The notes under the pieces: model-generated
What the model was told of the DNA's origin: nothing
The model's input: only the letters and a program-made list of their open reading frames with translations
Databases searched by the model: none
Position numbers and translations under genes: made by a program
Shown here: positions 55,568 through 64,000 of the stretch, one piece after another
Layout: every line of letters begins with the position of its first letter
Position numbering within the stretch: position 1 is the first letter of the stretch
Assembly (NCBI GenBank): GCA_963556695.1
Contig: CAUWAG010000006.1
Coordinates: forward strand, 1,054,001-1,118,000
Direction of reading: 5' to 3'
DNA from: Anthostomella pinea
Lineage: Eukaryota > Ascomycota > Sordariomycetes > Xylariales > Xylariaceae
Length of the DNA stretch: 64,000 bases

Positions 55568-58500
55568 ATGGGTAAACCCAATTCGGCGCAATCGCCCTCT
55601 ACCAAGGGCGCGTCGTACACACCTCCGAAGCCCGACAACCAGGTCGCGAAGCGTCACGATGACTACACCTCCGAGGGTGTCAAGGACAACGATGTCTTCC
55701 TGTTGCCCGTGTCCGATTACCAGGTCATGCTTCTCGTCACTATCATAGGAACCATTGTGCGCCTGTTCCGTATCTACCAGCCCACCAGTGTCGTTTTCGA
55801 CGAAGTCCAGTAGGTTCCTCTATTCCTAACACAGGTTCGTATGAGATTGCCAAAGCTGACGTTCCATCTTCCCCATAGCTTCGGTGGCTTTGCGTCCAAG
55901 TACATCAAGGGCAAGTTCTTTATGGACGTTCACCCGCCGCTGGCCAAGATGCTCATCACTCTGTTCGGATGGCTCGCGGGTTTCGACGGCAACTTCGACT
56001 TCAAGGAGATTGGCAAGGACTACCTGGAGCCAGGAGTTCCCTACGTGGCTATGCGACTATACCCTGCCATTTGCGGTATTCTACTGGTCCCTACCGTCTT
56101 CCTGACCCTGAAAGCTGTTGGATGTCGTACTGCTACTGCCGCTCTGGGTGCCTCCATGATCGTCTTTGGTAAGTCTAACAGTCTCCTTGGGTGGCCATCT
56201 TTTGGGCTATCTTTTGGGCTATGTGCTCACACTATAAAAAACAGAGAACGGACTCCTGACCCAAGCGCGCTTGATCCTGCTCGACTCGCCCCTCGTTCTT
56301 GCGACAGCCTTCACCGCCCTGGCCTTCCAATCCTTCACCAACCAACACGAACAGGGACCTACAAAGGCATTCGATGCGAGCTGGTGGTTCTGGCTGGTTA
56401 TGACCGGCCTGGGACTGGGCATCACCGTCAGCATCAAATGGGTTGGCCTGTTCACCATTGCTTGGGTTGGAGGCTTGACCCTGGTGCAGTTGTGGGTGCT
56501 GCTTGGCGATACCAAGACTGTCACCATTCGCATCTTCGCAAAGCACTTCATGGCTCGTTCCTTCTGCTTGATCATCATACCCGCTACTTTCTACATGGCC
56601 ATGTTCGCCATTCACTTCTTGATCTTGTCTAACCCTGGTGATGGAGATGGCTTCATGAGCTCCGAGTTCCAAGCCACATTGAACAACAAGGGCATGCAAG
56701 ATGTACCTGTCGATGTGGCTTTCGGTAGCCGCGTCTCCATCCGCCATGTCAACACTCAGGGTGGCTACCTGCACTCTCACCCCCTGATGTACCCCGGAGG
56801 CAGCCAGCAACAACAGATCACCCTCTATCCTCACAAGGACGACAATAACTTGTGGTTGCTTGAGAACCAGACTCAGCCGTTGGACTTCAATGGCGAAGCT
56901 ATCAACGGCACTGACGCTTGGGACAGCATCAAGAACATGACCGAGACCTATATCAAGAATGGTGATGTGATTCGCCTGTACCACCCAGCCACTCACCGTC
57001 GCCTTCACTCGCACGATGTCAGACCCCCCGTCAGCGAGCAGGAATGGCAGAATGAAGTATCTGCTTACGGATACGAGGGATTTCCAGGCGACGCCAACGA
57101 TTTGTTCCGTGTGGAGATCGTTAAGAAGCAGTCGCTTGGAGCCGTGGCCAAGGAGCGACTTCGCACCATTCAGACCAAGTTCAGGCTCGTTCACATCATG
57201 ACTGGTTGTGTCTTGTTCTCTCACAAGGTCAAGCTACCCGACTGGGCATCGGAACAGCAAGAAGTTACTTGCGCCAAGGGCGGCACAATCCCAAACAGTC
57301 TTTGGATGATCGAATCCAACGCTCATCCCCAACTCGCCGACGATGCCGAGAAAGTCAACTATGCCAATCCCGGGTTCTTTGGCAAATTCTGGGAGTTGCA
57401 GAAGGTCATGTGGAGGACAAATGCAGGCCTGGTAGAGTCACATGCGTGGGACTCTCGGCCCGAGTCTTGGCCAATCCTTCGCCGTGGTATCAACTTCTGG
57501 GGAAAACAGAACCGTCAGATCTACTTGATGGGCAACCCTTTCGTTTGGTATACGTCAACCCTGGCCGTTGTGATCTACGTGCTCTTCAAGGGTATCGCTG
57601 TCCTACGTTGGCAGCGAAGCTGTGGTGATTATTCCAACGCGACCTTCAAGCGATTCGACTATGAAATTGGGACATCGGTACTCGGATGGGCTCTGCACTA
57701 CTTCCCTTTCTTCATCATGGGGCGCCAGCTTTTCTTGCATCACTACTTCCCTGCCCTCGTCTTTGCCATTATGGCATTTTGCCAGGTCTTCGACTTTTTG
57801 ACTGCTCGTTTCGCGATCCCCGGCGTTCGAGAGAACCCAATTATCAACAAAGCCGGAGCTATTACCCTTCTGGCTCTTTCGGCTGTCGCCTTTGCCCTCT
57901 TCTCTCCTCTCGCGTACGGAAACGCTTGGACCAAGGCGGAATGCAATCGCGTCAAGCTGTTCAACACGTGGGACTGGGACTGCAACAACTTCTTGGAAAG
58001 CGTGAGTATACCCACCCAAGGCATGCCCTCGAGACAAAGGGGTTGAGGACGGGGTTGGTGTGTGCCACCTCCACTTCCTCTATACAGTAGGCTAATCAAT
58101 CTGCGTCTCTAGTACGATGCCTACTCGTCGATAAGTGCTGTCCCCAACAAGGCTGTTGAGAGCTCCAAAGCGCCTGTCGTAGAGAACCAGCAGGCCGCGA
58201 AACCCGCTGCCGCCGAGAAGCAGCAGGATTCCCAGGATTCCCCAAACGGAGTAATCTCTGGGGCCCCGAAGTTCGAGCCCCAGGGCCAGAAAGTAATCGG
58301 GCGCGAGGAGAAGATCGAATACCGGGACCAGGACGGAAACATCCTCAACGAAGAGCAGGTGAAGGCCCTCGAGGGCAAAGTCGAGTTCAAAACCAAGTAC
58401 GAAACGAGAACGCGCGTAATCGACGGAGCAGGCAACGAAGTGCCGATGCCTCCAGAAGAGCTAGCCGGCGCGGGAGTCGCACCGCCACACCCGGACGTCC

Positions 58501-58640
58501 AGGGCTCTGATCAAGAGACGAAGAAAGTGGCCATGGATAACCCGATTCCCAAGGAAGCCTCTTCGAGCAAGGACGGCGAAATAGAGGCCGAGAGATCTGT
58601 TCCCAAGCCTGCCAGCGAGGGTAACGAGGCCACCGTCTAA
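55568..58640 (+). CDS. PMT2: Dolichyl-phosphate-mannose protein O-mannosyltransferase, PMT2 family
   Basis: Four exons, 55568-55809, 55879-56168, 56245-58001 and 58113-58640 (phases 2, 1, 0), give 938 aa. The enzyme moves mannose from dolichyl phosphate to Ser/Thr of proteins entering the ER. The first loop keeps the catalytic acidic pair FDEVHFGGFASKYIKG (Asp78, Glu79), split by intron 1. Several membrane helices follow. The MIR repeats (about 330-520) carry GGYLHSHPLMYPGGSQQQQ, RLYHPATHRRLHSHD and HIMTGCVLFSHKVKLPDW. The second membrane block ends in WDWDCNNFLES. The PGGSQQQ form points to PMT2 rather than PMT1 or PMT4. A last exon adds a polar tail of about 175 residues with QVKALEGKVEFKTKYETRTR, known to me from other filamentous fungi. 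A 330-codon antisense frame over exon 3 is a shadow. Confidence 0.95.
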
Positions 58641-59818
58641 GTTCGGCAGTGTATGACCAGCTCTGACCAGCTTGTTTGTCAAGTATTCAGATATCAGGGG
58701 CAATGTTGCAATCCATCTGGGTCTTACGCACCGTGCCGGTGGAAGCGGGGTGGCGCCCTGGCGGAGCTCTCTATGTACACTATATTAATGAGAATCATGG
58801 GAAAACATGGGAGAACACGGATGAATGGGGAACGCGAACGAAACGTGAAGAACAGTGGCCGGCTACCTCTTCGTAGCCAGGTTATATCAAGTCAGTTGCA
58901 AGTACTGGCGAGCTAATTATCTCCTGTAATGAAAAGAATCTAATTTCCTAGCAGCCGAGCATGTGTCATGTGAAATCTCTGTGCTAATTTCCTCTTTCTC
59001 AACAAAGATCCTGGGTGTCTTGTTACTTCTCACCTCAGCCCAGTATCGTTTGGGATCAAGGAGAGTCACGAAGGGTTGCTCCTTATCCCCTTATCTCTTC
59101 TCATCAGACAGCTGCCCGATACTACTTAGGTACGGCATCTACAGTCACCCCCCAAAAGCCTGCGTCCGCGCTCCTCGAGGGTGTTCTCCCTGATAATATA
59201 TAAACGTCAGAATGAGCACCCTGAACTAAGCAGTTGGAGATTAATCTGCCACGCTTTATGCTTATTCCAGAGTGATCATTCGGCAGATCAGAGACCAACC
59301 CTGATTATTCCATATTTCGATTACGGGGTGTACGGAGACTTCTGATGGCTCAGTGTAACATTGTATGTGGCACGTGTTCACGTCGCGTGGACTCTGTTAA
59401 TGATGGATGATGAGATGATAGACAGAACAGACTAATGACGTGAGTAATCCAGCTACCCAAGTAGATGCAGACCTCCCACTGAAGCTCCGATGACAGACTA
59501 CATGTCCCTCCCGGGGGGACGTTGAATTACACTTGGAGTGCCAACTCTGTGGCCTTCCTGCATCCGTCAATTACCACGCGTGTCTCGAGTCTTCGCCCGA
59601 ATTTCCTTCGCGACATGGAGAGTGGTTTGAAGCAGATCATGACCGGAGCAAGACTCAAGTATTGATCATTTGAAAGACACATGGGTCTGAGTGAGTATTG
59701 AACGGTGTCGATTCAGGGGCTACTTACCAAAGTTAAGCTACAAAGAACCTCGCTCAACTCTCATTCACCCATCTACACCCAGCGCCACATAACCTTACAT
59801 CAATTTACCCTACGACCG
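58641..59818. other. Intergenic region
   Basis: Between the 3' end of PMT2 and the 3' end of the small Cys-rich ORF. It contains copy B of the 31-bp dispersed repeat. No coding frame is supportable. Confidence 0.5.
59327..59357 (+). repeat. 31-bp dispersed repeat, copy B
   Basis: Differs from copy A at 8239-8269 at two positions, both G to C exchanges. It lies about 3 kb from the LINE relic, in a gene-free patch. Confidence 0.7.
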
Positions 59819-60127
59819 TCAAGCCAACGGATATCCTGCTCGCACCTCGATTTCAAGCTTGCGGCAAACCTGTGTAATGGCATCGCGCCAGAGCCACTTG
59901 ACCGGCTTGCGTGGGGGCATTCCGTTGTGCGTACAGATATGGCGATGATCAGCGCCGCCGTCGTCAGGGAGCGGACTACGCACGTGGATACATACCTCGA
60001 TCTGTGTGTTATTGCATGTTCCGGGCGTCTCGGCCTCTGGGCAGATGTTGGTGATTTGGGCTAGAGTTGTGCCGTTGGTCTGGAGGCATTGTTGGCAGTA
60101 GATTTCGTGATGATGAAGGGTACACAT
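59819..60127 (-). CDS. Possible small Cys-rich protein
   Basis: An ATG at 60127 opens a 102-aa frame after a CA-rich leader ending CACGTCACG, which looks like a fungal 5' UTR. The start MCTLHHHEIYCQQC, followed by further single Cys residues, resembles small fungal proteins with spaced Cys/His that I remember but cannot name. There is no signal peptide. A strong donor GTATGT directly follows the codons for NNTQIE, so the true protein may be spliced there and have a different C-terminus; I could not choose an acceptor. The gene lies between the 31-bp repeat and the LINE relic. It may equally be a chance frame. Confidence 0.4.
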   Translation of the reverse strand: MCTLHHHEIYCQQCLQTNGTTLAQITNICPEAETPGTCNNTQIEVCIHVRSPLPDDGGADHRHICTHNGMPPRKPVKWLWRDAITQVCRKLEIEVRAGYPLA

Positions 60128-60439
60128 CGTGACGTGAGTTTGGTGTTGGACGGGATTTTTAGCGGGATTGATTGATGGATTGGACTGAGGAGGTCGGGTC
60201 TTCCAATATTCAAGTACTTGTTTGAATACAGGAAGTGTTGTTGGTATGTTTGTATGTTTTGTATTTAACGTGGGGGGTAGCTCCTCAGTAGTGCAAACCA
60301 CGCCTCCCAGAGCCTCTGTATCGCAGGGTTGTGGAGGTCTCAAGATAATAAGTACAGTCAGTCCCGTTCACGGGCCCATCCCCGTTGTTGTGGCGGTATG
60401 ACCTTGGGGTCATCCATCTGGTCCTTCAAGAAAAGTTAT
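60128..60439. other. Short interval before the LINE relic
   Basis: Upstream leader of the small Cys-rich ORF and possible 3' end of the LINE relic. No clear element end, poly(A) tail or target duplication is visible. Confidence 0.4.
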
Positions 60440-62160
60440 CTATTGGGGGCAGATTGTTGAAAAGAACTTGCTCTTTTCCATGAATCTTGCCCATTCTGTG
60501 CTCCTCTCCCCTAAGTATTATAAACAAGCTGTCTTAGGCAAGTACCTAGACAGCAGCCAGTTTTTCCCCAGCCTCTTACAAAAGAAAATATGTTGTGGTA
60601 TTTTCTTTTCACCACAGCTGTAGTGATCATTCGAGTCTGTATGCCCAAAGCGTTCATGGTATCTGGCAAAGTCGCCATGTCCAGATCTGGCCGCTAGAAG
60701 TCTGTAAAGTACTCCTCTTAAAAGATATAAGGTCTCTTTTAATTACTGCATGTGAGTATATTTCTTGATATCTAGGTTCTGATTGGTTTTTCCACCATTT
60801 GTTGAACTCTTTTTTTTTTTTTTTTTTGAGATCTTTCTTGACCCAAGAGATTATAGGAAGGTTTGTTGTGTCTGTTTCTAGCATGGGCACCCTCTTTTGT
60901 TAGTGTGTTAGCAGCTTTGTTGCCATTAATATCTCTGTGTCCAGGAATCCACTTGACGGTCACTCCAGGAGTGTGTGCTGTGGCAAGTTCTTGAAATCAT
61001 AGAAAAATGTTCTGTGATGTCTCGGGTGGAGCCCTATTGAGCCTTTCTATCACTGACGTGTTGTCCAGGCAGATATATAGCTGTTTTCTGTGTCCAATTG
61101 CCCTGGCTACTGCAAGACCTTAGAGAGCACCATGGACTTCAGCATCCACTACTTCTACTTGTAGAAGTCTGTCCCTTCTCTGGTATACTTCTTGTGTAGT
61201 GCCGCCTTTCCTGATGGTATAGCCCCATCCAGTGCGGGTTGTGCCTTGGTCGTCCAATTGTGATCCATCTGAATAGATGACAAGGTCAGTGTTCGTATTT
61301 CTTTCCTGTAGCCATTGCTTAAAGAGCTCTATTTCTTTGTTTTTGTCTTTACGGACTGGGGGCTTCTTCCATAATGGCTTGGTGAGTATTGGTCTCTGGA
61401 AGTCAGGGACTAGTTAGAAACTCCTTTGTAGCCTTGTTAGTTTTTTGCGAGCTTGTATTTGGAGCCTGCTAACAAAAGGGTGTCTCTGATCTACTCGTCC
61501 TAGTCAGAGGCCGTGATGTCGTCTTATTGACTCTGTAAGAACTCCTGCTGGGGGAATCTGCGATTCAAAGTATAGGATATGTCCAGGGTGTGTTTTCTAG
61601 ACTGGCAAGATAGCCCTGATCGCTGTTCATAGTACGGCATCTATTGTTCCAAGAAGCCCCTTAATGCGACATGCTGATGTCCCACCTAAGCTCCCAACTT
61701 TCTCGATTCCTGGGTACCAGGCCTCCAGGCCGTGTGTAAGAATAGGAATAACACAAGCTTTCACAACCCTCTTGGTTGACTTTACTAGAAGTCTTTTGAC
61801 TGTGTTGCATAGTCCTTGAAGGTGATTTGTTACCTTATTAATTTTCTTGGCCCAGTAGGAAACGTGATTTTTGAAGTTTAGTTTTCTATCCAGGAAGACA
61901 CCCAGCCATCGCATGGAGTCCTTTGTTATTTTGTTCATTGTCCCATGGCGGATTGGAGGGTTGTCTGAGTTCTTTTTCCTTGAGAAGTGCATAATCTCAG
62001 TTTTGTCAGGGTCAAATTCAATAGCGTTGTTATGTCCCCATTGACTGAGCAAATAAAGATTTTCAGAAGCCTCTGTAGCTGTTTTCTCAAGGTTATTTCC
62101 AATGCAGAGAGTCGCTAGGTCGTCTGCATATCCAAAGCGTTTCTTTTTCATACCAAGTCG
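60440..62160 (-). mobile_element. Decayed non-LTR retrotransposon (LINE, RT-RNase H-zinc knuckle)
   Basis: Reading on the minus strand, the relic starts inside the reverse transcriptase at about 62151 with RFGYADDLATL, the catalytic (F/Y)ADD box. The RT thumb follows (DKTEIMHFSRKK, RWLGVFLDRKLNFKNHV). An RNase H domain runs from VIYSDGSQLDD (near 61270) through EVVDAEVHGAL and LDNTSVIERL to VKWIPGHRDINGNKAANTL (near 60960). Here the last catalytic Asp of GNxxAD is Asn. At the end are LLAARSGHGDFARYHERFGH and a CG..H..FFC knuckle (near 60700-60590). Stops occur (after EVHGAL, near 61120, and near 61005), and there is a frameshift by the 19-base poly-T at about 60809-60828. The endonuclease and ORF1 are missing. 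RNase H content suggests a Tad1-like or I-like clade. The element is inactive. Confidence 0.9.
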
Positions 62161-62481
62161 GGGGCGCTGGAGAACAGAACCATATCCGGCGAGATATTAC
62201 TGTATCGGATATCCGACCCCTGAACAGCTGTTACAATCTGTCTCTTCTCAGACCTCTTGCCATCCGCTGCTATGGCGAAGTCTACTTACAGCTTGATTCA
62301 TGCTTGTGAAGATTTAAGAGAGTGAGCGCACTAGGGAATAGAACCCGAACAAGCTATCCACTACTCTGGTTTCTAAGCCCCATGTCAAGCCCCCTTCGAC
62401 GCACGCATCTCAGGAAATCACATTCGCTGACACAAAAGGATTTGGAATCCGTATCATTCTGGAACACCTGAAATTTTTCAT
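62161..62481. other. Short interval between the LINE relic and the Diels-Alderase-like gene
   Basis: About 320 bp holding the 3' flank of the Diels-Alderase-like gene. The LINE sequence breaks off abruptly at its inner side. No gene seen. Confidence 0.45.
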
Positions 62482-63486
62482 TCAAGCGTAATTATCCCTA
62501 AGTAGCATAGAAAACTTTGGGAATTTCAAGACTTCTGTGAAGGCGGGCCCTCCCCAAAGCATTGATCCAAGCAATCCACCTTCTGCTGTGCCTGCGTAGG
62601 CGGTTCCGCCGCGACCTTCGCCGAGAACATATTCGAAAGCAAAAATCTTATGTGTGACGACGAACCTACAGCTCTGTTTTCGACTCGGTGACGTCAATAT
62701 AAGCTCGATTCCAGTCACCTTGTCTTCCAAGGTCTGTGTTGTTGCTCCCGGCCCATTATAGATCTTCCGGACCTGGAAAAAGTCGTCCACCAAGGACAGC
62801 TCCGTGCTTCGTGACTCGAACATTTTCTGCCCTTCCAAGACGAGTAGAACAGACGGGACAGTGAGACCTCGTTGGCGGTGTGAGCCGAACTCCACCAATG
62901 ACAGCGCGAAGGGGCCCACGTGCAGACGTATCGCCATCATGCTTTTCAAACAAGTGAACCAGTTGAAAGCACCCCAGAGACGCTCAGGCCCACCCATACC
63001 CTCCCACGTCATAGCCTCCCCCATGATGACGGCCTCCAGAGTCAAGTCTGCCACTGGCACGGGCTCAATCCAGTAGAAGTGGGGCACCGTTAGAGGATTG
63101 CCCTGCTCGTCTGGCCAAGCCCGGTTGTCTGCGTATTGAACCAGGGCAATAGATTGCATAGTGATGGTGGCTTTGGCTTCGGGGTCGTCCATCGTGATCG
63201 TCGTCAATGACATGTCTGTATTGGTCTCGAAAGTATAAACCCAGTTGGGCCCACGCCATACGCCTCGAGTGCCTCGATCTGGACACCATTCAACAGTCGA
63301 CTCTTCGGCATACTCCACGACGGCATAACGTGACCCATTGGAGGACGCGAACTCGGCGTACAGGCGAAGATTGCCTGTTCCAAAGAACGAGTAGTTGGGG
63401 TCTCGGTAGAAGCCAAACACAAAAACGCGAGTACCGTCATTCGATATACCATCGAATTCCCATTGCTCTCCCGCCGTTGAATTCAT
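62482..63486 (-). CDS. Diels-Alderase-like lipocalin-fold protein (fungal pericyclase family)
   Basis: From the only early in-frame ATG (63486), one exon gives 334 aa. The frame is open 50 codons further up, with a plausible N-terminus (SSSSFATTASDHPEWPKVD), so a first exon may be missing. EQWEFDGISNDG fits the WYFDG(I/V)S start of the CrtC/hydroxyneurosporene-synthase-like fold used by fungal Diels-Alderases such as Fsa2 and CghA. Further matches are PHFYWIEPVPVADLTLEAVI, TWEGMGGPERLWGAFNWFTC, HVGPFALSLVEF and the end FEYVLGEGRGG..., followed by LKFPKFSMLL. Such proteins shape [4+2] cyclisation of polyketide or terpenoid intermediates and sit in biosynthetic clusters. No stop or frameshift breaks the exon. 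The substrate is unknown. It lies 3' of the partial gene on the same strand. Confidence 0.78.
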   Translation of the reverse strand: MNSTAGEQWEFDGISNDGTRVFVFGFYRDPNYSFFGTGNLRLYAEFASSNGSRYAVVEYAEESTVEWCPDRGTRGVWRGPNWVYTFETNTDMSLTTITMDDPEAKATITMQSIALVQYADNRAWPDEQGNPLTVPHFYWIEPVPVADLTLEAVIMGEAMTWEGMGGPERLWGAFNWFTCLKSMMAIRLHVGPFALSLVEFGSHRQRGLTVPSVLLVLEGQKMFESRSTELSLVDDFFQVRKIYNGPGATTQTLEDKVTGIELILTSPSRKQSCRFVVTHKIFAFEYVLGEGRGGTAYAGTAEGGLLGSMLWGGPAFTEVLKFPKFSMLLRDNYA

Positions 63487-63572
63487 CGGATCAACCTTAG
63501 GCCATTCGGGGTGATCGGATGCCGTAGTTGCGAATGAGCTAGAGGAATGACCTCTGCTCTGGTTATATCGCG

Positions 63573-64000
63573 TCACATAACTCTTGAGGCATTGGGAAGG
63601 CAATCCATGTTGGTTCGCGTGTGGTCCCCGAGATGGCCGTCAAACGGGAACTTGATGTCCAGGTCCATTCCATGGAGTTTGATGAGGCCGATGATGTGGA
63701 CTACAGTATGGTTGCCAAAAGGCTTGTGCAGCTCGAGGCACTCGACATGTGGGATGCTACGAACTGCGCCGCGAACACGCTCTGGGGTACGGAGCCACAG
63801 ATTAGGGTGAGGTCCGGCCAGATACTCATACCTCTCCAGCGTTTGAGCGCCTTGAGAAACCTCCGATACAACTCTTCGCGCAGGCCGATTGACCAATTAG
63901 TCACTGGATCAGACACGAGGCTTTCTCTGGGGCGAGAAGCTTCGAACTTATACCTGACAATGAGTGAGCAGTCCTCTGGACCAGAAGCGAAACCAGTGGT
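63573..64000 (-). CDS. Partial hypothetical protein, C-terminal end, cut by the window edge
   Basis: The gene enters from the right. One exon runs from beyond 64000 to 63832 and is joined in phase 1 to a last exon, 63781-63573, across a 50-bp GTATGA..CCCTAATC..CAG intron. The visible 125 residues include YKFEASRPRESLVSDPVTNW, a basic helix (LREELYRRFLKALKRWRERV) and LDIKFPFDGHLGDHTRT, ending SRVM. I recognise no family. The stop lies only about 87 bp before the Diels-Alderase-like ATG, and the two frames overlap over about 60 bp. Either the spacing is unusually tight or one 5'/3' model is wrong; a single spliced gene is possible. Confidence 0.55.

Noticed and set aside
56232..57224. 330-codon minus-strand frame
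   Set aside because: Antisense to PMT2 exon 3, whose homology is clear; a codon-bias shadow.
59490..59540. Short GC-rich palindromic patch (CCCTCCCGGGGGGAC) as a regulatory site
   Set aside because: No adjacent start codon or matching partner; too little to support a call.
1..64000. CRISPR array, bacterial operons or integrated virus
   Set aside because: Spliced eukaryotic genes throughout; no regularly spaced repeats and no viral genes seen.

Overview
The window is nuclear DNA of a filamentous ascomycete (Pezizomycotina, probably a Sordariomycete; the class is an inference). The evidence is short GT..AG introns of about 44-90 bp with CTAAC/CTAAT branch points, a dispersed single-copy 5S rRNA gene, fungal-type orthologues (Ssk1, Pmt2, Tad2, mS35, Prp21/SF3A1, a Dbl2/Mte1-like protein), and remains of secondary-metabolite genes and a LINE. 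Gene models were built by eye from reading frames, splice signals and remembered family features; no database was searched.

Layout. 1-9.7 kb: a gene-poor left end with a small minisatellite, TAD2 (-), a 5S rRNA gene (+) and a hypothetical gene (+). 9.7-20.7 kb: three long minus-strand genes: a protein with half a zinc cluster and hydrophobic C-terminal segments, a fungal protein with a C2H2-like region and two membrane segments, and a Dbl2/Mte1-like DNA-repair protein. 22.6-32.4 kb: a BAR-SH3 adaptor (+), a disordered hypothetical protein (-) and a four-helix MARVEL-type membrane protein (-). 35.2-42.5 kb: a two-exon Cys-rich small protein (+), a CX5R tyrosine phosphatase with unusually long introns (+) and, convergent with it, mitoribosomal mS35 (-). 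43.5-46.8 kb: a dead remnant of a polyketide gene cluster, made of a broken zinc-cluster regulator (-) and, divergent from it, the 3' part of a non-reducing PKS (PT, ACP, C-methyltransferase, esterase) with several stops and frameshifts. 47.4-58.6 kb: housekeeping and signalling genes: SSK1 (+), SF3A1/PRP21 (-) and PMT2 (+), the last two sharing a divergent promoter. 58.6-64 kb: a small Cys-rich ORF, a decayed LINE (reverse transcriptase, RNase H, zinc knuckle), an apparently intact Diels-Alderase-like gene and a partial gene running off the right edge.

The ordinary genes serve tRNA editing, splicing, mitochondrial translation, HOG stress signalling, ER O-mannosylation, membrane shaping and DNA repair, and do not form one pathway. 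The unusual material is the dead PKS/regulator pair, the Diels-Alderase-like gene beside a LINE relic at the right edge (possibly the border of a biosynthetic cluster outside the window), the half-zinc-cluster membrane protein, and two very small Cys-rich proteins.
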